The notes beneath the pieces were generated by a model, which made no database searches, was not told the origin of the DNA, and worked only from the letters and a program-made list of their open reading frames with translations. From an uncultured Clostridia bacterium (GTDB taxonomy: Bacteria > Bacillota > Clostridia > Christensenellales > Aristaeellaceae): a stretch of 42,231 nucleotides of DNA. Each line of letters opens with the position of its first letter. Positions within the stretch are counted from its first letter, which is position 1. The stretch lies in the NCBI GenBank assembly GCA_946407745.1, contig CAMJPQ010000027.1, positions 1 through 42,231 of the forward strand, written 5' to 3'. Positions 1 through 6,476 of the stretch are shown piece after piece. Made by a program: the position numbers and the translations under genes.

Positions 1-1
1 C

Positions 2-1741
2 GAAGCGCCTGCCGCCGCTGAGGGAACCACCCTCACCGCCGTGGGCTTCACCGGCGCGGCGGACGTGACCCTTCATATTACACAGAACGACGACGGCAGC
101 ATCGCCTCCCTCGTCATCGATACCCCGAATGAGACCCCCGGCCTCGGCCAGAAGTGCTCCGAGGAGGCCTTCACCGGCCAGTTCATCGGCAAGAGCGGCC
201 CCTTCACCTACGGCCAGGACGGCATTGACGCCATCGCCGGCGCGACTGTCACCTCCAACGGTGTGCTGGACGCGCTGAACAGCCTCTACAGCGGCGATGC
301 CAACGCGGCCGCTGATGAAACCACCCTTACCGCCGTGGGCTTCACCGGCGCGGCGGACGTGACCCTTCATATTACACAGAACGACGACGGCAGCATCGCC
401 TCCCTCGTCATCGATACCCCGAATGAGACCCCCGGCCTCGGCCAGAAGTGCTCCGAGGAGGCCTTCACCGGCCAGTTCATCGGCAAGAGCGGCCCCTTCA
501 CCTACGGCCAGGACGGCATTGACGCCATCGCCGGCGCGACTGTCACCTCCAACGGTGTGCTGAACGCGCTGAACAGCCTCTACAGCAGCGACGCCACCGC
601 GGCTGCCGTGCCTGCCGAGACAGGGGAAGCGGAACCCGCAAAGGCTGCCTCACCCGCGGCTGCGAGCGCTGAGCCTGTTCAGGAATACACCCTGAGCGCG
701 GTGGGCTTCACCGGCGCGGAGGATGTGACCCTGCATGTGACGCTGCACAGTGACGGCAGCATTGCCTCCCTCACCATCGATACCCCCAAGGAGACCCCCG
801 AGCTGGGGCAGAAATGCTCCGAGGAAGCCTTCACCAGCCAGTTCATCGGCAAGAAGGGCCCCTTCGTCTACGGCATGCGCGTGGACGCCGTGTCCGGCGC
901 GACTGTCACCTCCGACGGCATACTCAAGGCGCTGAACAGCCTGTATGAGGATTTTGTCCCCATGGGTTCCGTGGAGGAACCCAAGCCCGCTGAGGCAGCC
1001 GAGCCTGCCGCCGCTCCCGCCGCCGAGGTGCCTGCCGAGGAGGTTCCTGCCGCGGAGGCACCCGCCGCGAATGCGGACAGTGAGGAGATCACCCTGAGCG
1101 CGGTGGGCTTCACCGGTGCGGAGGATGTGACCCTGCATGTAACGCTGCACAGCGACGGCAGCATCGCCTCCCTCACCATCGACACCCCCAAGGAAACCCC
1201 CGACCTCGGACAGAAGTGCTCCGAGGAGGCCTTCACCGGCCAGTTCATCGGCAAGAAGGGCCCCTTCGCCTACGGCATGCGCGTGGACGCCGTGTCCGGC
1301 GCGACCGTCACCTCTGACGGCATTCTGAACGCGCTCAACAGCCTGTATGAGGGCTTTACCCCCGGGGCCTCCGTGTCCGACGCCGCGGAAGGCAAGAAAG
1401 ACGCGCCCGTTTCCGCCAGCCCCAAGGCACCGGGCGAAAGCCCCCTCGCTGCGGAGACCGCCGAGGCGCAGCAGTACACACTGACTGCGGTGGGCTTCAC
1501 CGGCGCGGAAGACATCACCCTGCACGTGACACTGCACAGCGACGGCAGCATCGCCTCCCTCTCCATCGACACCCCCAACGAGACCCCCGAGCTGGGCCAG
1601 AAGTGCTCTGAGGAGGCATTCACCAGCCAGTTCATCGGTGAAAAGGGTCCCTTCGCCTATGGCATGCGCGTGGACGCCGTGTCCGGCGCGACCATCACCT
1701 CCGACGGCATACTGAAGGCCCTCAACAGCCTGTATGAATGA
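2..1741 (+). CDS. Multi-FMN-binding-domain protein, 3' part of gene
   Basis: The reading frame is open from the first bases of the window, so the true start lies upstream. What is visible is five tandem FMN-binding domains of about 86 residues at roughly 29-289, 323-583, 689-946, 1091-1348 and 1478-1735, joined by Ala/Pro/Glu-rich linkers. Each domain has the ETPxLGQK segment and ends with the DAxxGATxTS flavinylation signature. In NqrC and RnfG the Thr of this motif carries covalent FMN attached by ApbE. The protein ends immediately after domain five, with no C-terminal anchor, so any signal peptide or membrane anchor must be upstream. By analogy with multi-flavinylated proteins it probably sits outside the membrane and passes electrons, for example between an Rnf-like complex and an outside acceptor; that role is inferred. 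Domains one and two are almost identical in DNA. A possible terminator hairpin follows at 1771. Confidence 0.85.
   Translation, partial: EAPAAAEGTTLTAVGFTGAADVTLHITQNDDGSIASLVIDTPNETPGLGQKCSEEAFTGQFIGKSGPFTYGQDGIDAIAGATVTSNGVLDALNSLYSGDANAAADETTLTAVGFTGAADVTLHITQNDDGSIASLVIDTPNETPGLGQKCSEEAFTGQFIGKSGPFTYGQDGIDAIAGATVTSNGVLNALNSLYSSDATAAAVPAETGEAEPAKAASPAAASAEPVQEYTLSAVGFTGAEDVTLHVTLHSDGSIASLTIDTPKETPELGQKCSEEAFTSQFIGKKGPFVYGMRVDAVSGATVTSDGILKALNSLYEDFVPMGSVEEPKPAEAAEPAAAPAAEVPAEEVPAAEAPAANADSEEITLSAVGFTGAEDVTLHVTLHSDGSIASLTIDTPKETPDLGQKCSEEAFTGQFIGKKGPFAYGMRVDAVSGATVTSDGILNALNSLYEGFTPGASVSDAAEGKKDAPVSASPKAPGESPLAAETAEAQQYTLTAVGFTGAEDITLHVTLHSDGSIASLSIDTPNETPELGQKCSEEAFTSQFIGEKGPFAYGMRVDAVSGATITSDGILKALNSLYE
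29..289 (+). repeat. FMN-binding repeat unit 1, near-identical to unit 2
   Basis: This coding repeat recurs 294 bp later at 323-583. By eye I find only two base differences across the 261-bp domain, one near each end (a C/T in the second codon and a G/A that changes Asp to Asn near the end). Units 3-5 are clearly related but diverged at the DNA level, so units 1 and 2 are a recent duplication or have been kept alike by gene conversion. Confidence 0.9.
323..583 (+). repeat. FMN-binding repeat unit 2, near-identical to unit 1
   Basis: Second copy of the 294-bp period unit that starts at 29. Together with unit 1 it is a substrate for slipped-strand or unequal recombination, so the number of domains may differ between strains. 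Both units carry Ala where the other three domains carry Ser, just before the GAT of the flavinylation motif. Confidence 0.9.
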
Positions 1742-1770
1742 TTGATTGGACAATAGACCGGATGACATCA

Positions 1771-1795
1771 AAGCCCGCCGCGCGCGGGCTTCTTT
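1771..1795 (+). terminator. Probable intrinsic terminator after the FMN-binding protein gene
   Basis: An 8-bp perfect stem (AAGCCCGC with GCGGGCTT) closes a 5-nt loop and is followed by a short pyrimidine tract (CTTT). The tract is weak, so some read-through into the GNAT-ManA gene, which starts 22 nt later, is likely. Confidence 0.5.
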
Positions 1796-1816
1796 GAAAA
1801 GGAGGCAGCTTACGCT

Positions 1817-3262
1817 ATGCTCAGACAGGCTACCATCTCTGGTTTTGAAGCCCTCTGCGGCCTGTACCAGCAGGTTTGCAACAGCCTGGAGGCCAACGGC
1901 CTGCGCCAGTGGCAGTGGGGAACCTACCCACACCCGGAGCTGATCCGCTCGGATATCGAGGCCGGCCGCCTGTACTGCGTCTACGGCAGGGACGGCATGG
2001 CGGTGGCGGTGACCGTTTCCACCGAGCAGGAGGCCGCTTACGGTCAGGCGAACTGGCTGTTCGGGCTGCGGCCCGGCTTCTTCCACAGGCTGGCCGTTCA
2101 GCCTCAGCACCGCGGCGAGGGTCTCGGCCGCGCAGCGGTGGAGGACGTGCAGCGCATCCTCCTGTCGCTGGGCTGTGACAGCATCCGCTGCGATACCGGC
2201 ACAGACAACGGCCACGCCGCCGATTTTTACCGTGCGCTGGGCATGCGCTCCGCCGGCGAGATACTGGTGGAGGGCCGCACGGTGCCCTACATTGCCTTTG
2301 AAAAGCCGCTGCACGAGGATTGTCCCCTGCTGCCGCAGCGCATGTCCCCCGCCTTTCGCGCCGGCCGCCTGACCCCGTGGGGAGGCGACCGCCTGCGGAC
2401 GATGTACGGGAAGGACATACCGGAGGTGCCCACCGGCGAAAGCCTGGAGGTCAGCTGCATTCCGGGGCTTGAAAGCCGCGCTCCCTCCGGTGAGACACTG
2501 CCGGAGATGATCAGGGCCTATGGTGCGGGGCTGGTCGGCAAATATGACCTTCGGCCCTTCCCGCTGCTGCTCAAGCTCATTGACGCCAACGACACCCTGT
2601 CTGTGCAGGTGCACCCGGATGACGCCTTCGCCGCGGAGCACGAGGGCAAGCTGGGCAAAACCGAGGCCTGGCTGATACTCCACGCGCCGGAGGGGGCGGA
2701 GCTGGTGTACGGCATCCGCCAGGGCACAGACAAGGCTGCCCTGCGCGAGGCCTGCGAGCAGGGGGCCGCTGTGGAGCCGCTGCTGCGCCGTGTGCCGGTG
2801 CGCGCGGGGGATGTGTGCTACATCCCCGCCGGCTGTGTGCACGCCATCGGCAAGGGGATTGTGCTGTACGAAATTCAGCAGTCCAGCGACGTGACCTACC
2901 GCTTCTACGACTGGGACAGGGTGGACGCCAAAGGGCAGAGGCGGGAGCTGCACCTGGAAAAGGCACTGGCGGTCACCAACCTGAAGCTGCAGCGGGACCC
3001 GGTGCACGCGCCGGATCAGCCCGTAGCCCGTGTGCTGGACGAGAAGTATTTCACCCTGGACCTGCTGAAAGCATGCGGCGAGCTGCCCCTGCCGCCCGTG
3101 GGCGACTTCGGGCTGCTCACCGCGCTGGATGAAGGCCTGTGCCTTGCCTGGGAGAGCGGCGAACTGACCCTGAGCAAAGGAGAGAGCGTGCTGCTGCCCT
3201 GCATGGGACCGCGCTGCTGCCTTCGGGGGATCGGCATGGCCGCGCTGTCCATGCCCACATAA
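1817..3262 (+). CDS. manA: GNAT acetyltransferase fused to class I mannose-6-phosphate isomerase
   Basis: This 481-residue protein joins two enzymes. Residues 1 to about 165 form a GNAT N-acetyltransferase, with the acetyl-CoA loop seen in RLAVQPQHRGEGLGRAAV and the usual late AADFYRALGMR segment. Residues from about 180 to the end form a class I phosphomannose isomerase, which interconverts mannose-6-phosphate and fructose-6-phosphate. Its zinc-site landmarks are present: QVHPDD, the Glu in KTEAW, and the His in IPAGCVHAIGKG, followed by the family's QQSSDVTYRFYDWDR. The isomerase part is about 300 residues, the normal size for short Bacillus-type ManA. AGGAGG lies 11 nt before the ATG. The frame is continuous, with no stop or frameshift between the halves. 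The substrate of the acetyltransferase half is not visible; an acetylated amino sugar is a guess. A strong terminator follows. Confidence 0.88.
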   Translation: MLRQATISGFEALCGLYQQVCNSLEANGLRQWQWGTYPHPELIRSDIEAGRLYCVYGRDGMAVAVTVSTEQEAAYGQANWLFGLRPGFFHRLAVQPQHRGEGLGRAAVEDVQRILLSLGCDSIRCDTGTDNGHAADFYRALGMRSAGEILVEGRTVPYIAFEKPLHEDCPLLPQRMSPAFRAGRLTPWGGDRLRTMYGKDIPEVPTGESLEVSCIPGLESRAPSGETLPEMIRAYGAGLVGKYDLRPFPLLLKLIDANDTLSVQVHPDDAFAAEHEGKLGKTEAWLILHAPEGAELVYGIRQGTDKAALREACEQGAAVEPLLRRVPVRAGDVCYIPAGCVHAIGKGIVLYEIQQSSDVTYRFYDWDRVDAKGQRRELHLEKALAVTNLKLQRDPVHAPDQPVARVLDEKYFTLDLLKACGELPLPPVGDFGLLTALDEGLCLAWESGELTLSKGESVLLPCMGPRCCLRGIGMAALSMPT

Positions 3263-3284
3263 TACAAATTCTGGCAGGTATCCT

Positions 3285-3312
3285 ACCGTCCGGCACCAGC
3301 CGGGCGGTTTTT
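3285..3312 (+). terminator. Intrinsic terminator after the GNAT-ManA gene
   Basis: A 10-bp stem (ACCGTCCGGC with GCCGGGCGGT, one T-G wobble) has a 4-nt ACCA loop and runs into five T residues. This is a textbook rho-independent terminator and separates the fusion gene from the tautomerase gene. Confidence 0.85.
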
Positions 3313-3366
3313 CCTGCAATACACTGATTTTATTCATATTTTTTCTCACTTTTTTTCTCTGCGTAA

Positions 3367-3395
3367 TTGTGATGCGGCAAAAAATATGCTATTAT
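3367..3395 (+). promoter_or_regulatory. Sigma-A type promoter for the MIF-like gene
   Basis: A -35 box TTGTGA (3367-3372) and a -10 box TATTAT (3390-3395) are separated by exactly 17 nt, in an A/T-rich island that stands out from the GC-rich surroundings. The predicted transcript begins near 3402, about 68 nt before the ATG. Confidence 0.65.
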
Positions 3396-3469
3396 AAGAA
3401 GACTGTGCAGCAAGTTGCCTCTGATGGCAGCGCGCAGCCACCCAGTAAATTTGCAGGGAGGACGGTAAT

Positions 3470-3811
3470 ATGCCGTTTATCGACACCAGGGTCACAATGA
3501 CCGTCTCCGCTGAGGTAAAGGAAGAGCTGAAGCGCGAGCTGGGCCAGCTGATCAGGACGCTGAACAAGACAGAGACCTACCTGATGGTGGGCATGGAGGA
3601 CAGCTGCGACCTGTGGCTGGGCGGAGTGAAGCTGGAAAAGGGCGCCTATGTAGCCGTCAGCCTTTACGGCAGCGCGCCCAGGGAGGCCTATGACCGCCTG
3701 ACAGGCCAGATCTGCGCGCTGTTTTCCGACAAGCTGGGCATCCCCGGCAGCAATATCTACGTGACCTACCACCCGGTCAGCGACTGGGGCTGGAACGGCA
3801 GCAACTTCTAA
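3470..3811 (+). CDS. MIF-like tautomerase
   Basis: A 113-residue protein of the macrophage migration inhibitory factor family. The start Met is followed directly by Pro, the catalytic base that becomes the N-terminus once Met is removed. The C-terminal end has the family signature IYVTYHPVSDWGWNGSNF, close to the VGWNNSTF end of animal MIF, and the length is almost the same as animal MIF (about 115). Family members tautomerise phenylpyruvate, hydroxyphenylpyruvate or D-dopachrome, and animal MIF is a secreted cytokine. No signal peptide is visible here, as in animal MIF. A GGGAGG ribosome site precedes the ATG. It is a single-gene unit with its own promoter, between a terminator and the glgP promoter. 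The tautomerase assignment is firm; any role toward a host is inference. Confidence 0.88.
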   Translation: MPFIDTRVTMTVSAEVKEELKRELGQLIRTLNKTETYLMVGMEDSCDLWLGGVKLEKGAYVAVSLYGSAPREAYDRLTGQICALFSDKLGIPGSNIYVTYHPVSDWGWNGSNF

Positions 3812-3854
3812 AGTGCATTCTGCCGCGTGAATAAAGGCCAATGCCGGAAAAGCA

Positions 3855-3883
3855 TTGCCATACGCGCGAAAATGGTTTATAAT
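3855..3883 (+). promoter_or_regulatory. Sigma-A type promoter for glgP
   Basis: TTGCCA (3855-3860), a 17-nt spacer, then a perfect TATAAT (3878-3883). The transcript should begin near 3890, about 40 nt before the glgP ATG. The position also rules out the longer in-frame start at 3855. Confidence 0.8.
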
Positions 3884-3929
3884 GCAGCATCGTGAGTCTT
3901 CTCAGCTCACTTCAAAGAGGAGGAACTTT

Positions 3930-6392
3930 ATGCCAACCACATCCTTCGACAAAAACTCCATCAAAGAATCCATCATCGGCAAGCTGCAGCGCTACAACGG
4001 GCGCACCGTACAGGAAGCCAGCCCGCAGCAGATCTACCGCGCGGTGGCCTCCACCGTGCGCGACCAGATCATGCAGAAATATATGATTGCCAGGGACGAG
4101 CGCAAGCAGACCAAGTCCAAGCGCCTTTACTACCTGTCTGTGGAATTCCTGATGGGCCGCAGCTTGTACTGCAACATGCTCAATCTTGTTTCCACCGACG
4201 CGTACCGTCAGGCCCTTTCAGAGCTGGGCATCCCGCTGGAGACCGTTCTGCAGGAAGAGCCGGAGCCCGGCCTGGGCAACGGCGGCCTGGGCCGCCTGGC
4301 AGCCTGCTTCCTGGACTCGCTGGCCTCGTTGGACCTGCCCGCCATGGGCTGCACCATCCGCTATGAGTACGGCCTGTTCCGCCAGAAAATCGTGGACGGC
4401 CAGCAGGTGGAGCTGCCCGACAGCTGGCTGGAGAACGGCAACCTGTGGGAAATGCCCGTGATGGAGGACGCCTGCGAGGTACACTTCGGCGGGCATGTGG
4501 ACGTGGAGGAGGATATGGAGGGCCACCAGCACTTCATCCACCGCGACTACTACACCGTGGAGGCCGTGCCCTACGACATGCCCATTGTCGGCTATGACAC
4601 CGCCAACGTGAACACGCTGCGCACCTGGAGCGCCCGCAGCCCCAAGCGCATTGACCTTTCCTCCTTTGGCCAGGGAAAATACGCCCAGGCCAGCGAGGAG
4701 ATCGAACTGGCTGAGGTCATCTCCAAGGTGCTGTACCCCGAGGACAACCACTACGAGGGAAAGATGCTGCGCCTCAAGCAGCACTACTTCTTCACCTCCG
4801 CCACGCTGCAGTACATCATCAAGGACTTCAAGAAGCTGCACGGCCGCAACTTCGCCCTGCTGCCGGAGAAGGTGTGCATCCACATCAATGACACCCACCC
4901 CGGCATGGCCATCCCCGAGCTGATGCGCCTGCTGATGGATCAGGAGGGCCTGGGCTGGGACGAGGCCAGCGACATTGTGCAGAAGACCATCGCCTACACC
5001 AACCACACCATCATGGCCGAGGCGCTGGAGAAGTGGCCCGAGTCCATGGTGAAGCAGCAGCTGCCCCGCATCTACCAGATTCTGGAGGAGATGAACCGCC
5101 GCCTCTGCGCAAGGCTGTGGAACGCCTTCCCCGGGGAGTGGGAGCGCATCGGCAAGATGGCCATCCTCTCCTACGGGCAGGTGCACATGGCGAACCTGTG
5201 CGTTTCCATGTCCTTCTCCGTCAACGGTGTCAGCCAGCTGCACGGCAGCATCCTCAAGGAGGAAACCTTCCACGACTATTACCGCGTGATGCCTGAAAAG
5301 TTCAGCGCCATCACCAACGGCGTGACACACCGCCGCTGGCTGATGAGCTGCAACCCGGAGCTGACCGACCTGATCAACGAGGCCATCGGCACCCAGTGGT
5401 ACCGCGAGCCCGAGCGCCTCTCCGCTCTGCGTCCCTTCGCGGATGACGCGGCCTTCCGTGAAAAGTTCGCGAAGGTCAAGCGGGACAACAAGCTTCGCCT
5501 GGCGAAGTTCCTCAAGGACCGCCAGGGCGTGGAGGTCAATCCCGACTTCCTGTTCGACGCACAGAGCAAGCGCCTGCACGAATACAAGCGGCAGATGCTC
5601 AACGCGCTGCACATTCTGGTGCTGTACAACCGCATTGTGAATGATCCGTCCTTCACCATGCAGCCCCGCGTGTTCATCTTCGGCGCCAAGGCCAGCCCCG
5701 GCTATTACAGGGCCAAGCAGATCATCCGCTTCATCAACGCCCTGTCCGCGCTCATCGAAAAGCATCCGCGGGCGCGCCAGTTCCTGCAGGTGGTGTTCCT
5801 GGAGAACTACGACGTGTCCTCCGCTGAGGTGCTGATCCCGGCCACGGAGGTCTCCGAGCAGATTTCCACCGCCTCCAAGGAGGCCAGCGGCACCGGCTGC
5901 ATGAAGTACATGATGAACGGCGCGGTGACCATCGGCACACTGGACGGCGCAAATGTGGAAATGGCCGAGCAGGTGGGCATGGACAACATCTACATCTTCG
6001 GCATGCGGTCGGACACCGTACGCGATATGTACCGCGAGCGGAATTACAACCCGATGAGCATCTTCGAGACCAACCAGGAGATCCGCCTGGCGATGACGCA
6101 GATGATCGACGGCACCCTGTTCCCCAACCAGCCGGCGCTGCTGCAGGACCTGTACCACAGCCTGCTGATCGGCGACGCGGGCAGCATGGGCGACCCGTAC
6201 TTCGTGCTGAAGGACTTTGGCAGCTATTCCATGGCGCAGCGCCGCCTCAACGCGGACTATGCCGACCAGGAGAAGTGGCAGAAGATGGCAGTGATCAACA
6301 CCGCCATGTCCGGCATCTTCTCCTCCGACCGCACCATCACGGAATACAACGAGCGGCTGTGGCACCTGCAGCCCCTGCCCAAAAAGAAATAA
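3930..6392 (+). CDS. glgP: Glycogen/starch phosphorylase
   Basis: An 820-residue alpha-glucan phosphorylase (GT35), which releases glucose-1-phosphate from glycogen or maltodextrin ends. The start at 3930 is chosen because AGAGGAGG lies just before it and a promoter covers the upstream in-frame start. Family landmarks are clear: GLGNGGLGRLAACFLDSLAS near residue 110-130, IRYEYGLF, HINDTHP, and the PLP-lysine segment KEASGTGCMKYMMNGA with the lysine at about residue 659. The usual motif reads GTGNMK, so the Asn is replaced by Cys here. The length is normal for bacterial GlgP and there is no phosphorylatable N-terminal extension of the animal type. A strong terminator follows at 6409. With the GH13 enzyme downstream it forms a storage-glucan degradation unit. 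Confidence 0.95.
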   Translation: MPTTSFDKNSIKESIIGKLQRYNGRTVQEASPQQIYRAVASTVRDQIMQKYMIARDERKQTKSKRLYYLSVEFLMGRSLYCNMLNLVSTDAYRQALSELGIPLETVLQEEPEPGLGNGGLGRLAACFLDSLASLDLPAMGCTIRYEYGLFRQKIVDGQQVELPDSWLENGNLWEMPVMEDACEVHFGGHVDVEEDMEGHQHFIHRDYYTVEAVPYDMPIVGYDTANVNTLRTWSARSPKRIDLSSFGQGKYAQASEEIELAEVISKVLYPEDNHYEGKMLRLKQHYFFTSATLQYIIKDFKKLHGRNFALLPEKVCIHINDTHPGMAIPELMRLLMDQEGLGWDEASDIVQKTIAYTNHTIMAEALEKWPESMVKQQLPRIYQILEEMNRRLCARLWNAFPGEWERIGKMAILSYGQVHMANLCVSMSFSVNGVSQLHGSILKEETFHDYYRVMPEKFSAITNGVTHRRWLMSCNPELTDLINEAIGTQWYREPERLSALRPFADDAAFREKFAKVKRDNKLRLAKFLKDRQGVEVNPDFLFDAQSKRLHEYKRQMLNALHILVLYNRIVNDPSFTMQPRVFIFGAKASPGYYRAKQIIRFINALSALIEKHPRARQFLQVVFLENYDVSSAEVLIPATEVSEQISTASKEASGTGCMKYMMNGAVTIGTLDGANVEMAEQVGMDNIYIFGMRSDTVRDMYRERNYNPMSIFETNQEIRLAMTQMIDGTLFPNQPALLQDLYHSLLIGDAGSMGDPYFVLKDFGSYSMAQRRLNADYADQEKWQKMAVINTAMSGIFSSDRTITEYNERLWHLQPLPKKK

Positions 6393-6408
6393 ACCGTCAG
6401 ACTCCGCA

Positions 6409-6438
6409 ACGGGCTCTGAAGCGCAGAGCCCGTTTTTT
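6409..6438 (+). terminator. Strong intrinsic terminator after glgP
   Basis: A perfect 10-bp stem (ACGGGCTCTG with CAGAGCCCGT) around a 5-nt loop is followed by six T residues. It lies only 38 nt before the GH13 gene, and I see no promoter in that gap, so the GH13 gene may depend on read-through. Confidence 0.92.
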
Positions 6439-6476
6439 CCGCCCTTCCCCACACCACTGAGAGGAAATGACCCGAC

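Noticed and set aside
29-1735. CRISPR-like or other non-coding tandem repeat
   Set aside because: The repeats are coding, about 260-300 bp long and in one frame, and translate to FMN-binding domains.
650-3349. 899-codon open frame on the minus strand opposite the FMN-binding and ManA genes
   Set aside because: It runs antisense across two well-supported genes, has low-complexity His/Gln/Gly-rich content typical of GC-rich shadow frames, and matches no family.
3855-3929. Upstream start for glgP giving 845 residues
   Set aside because: The extra codons coincide with the -35 and -10 boxes of the promoter, and a strong ribosome site precedes ATG 3930.
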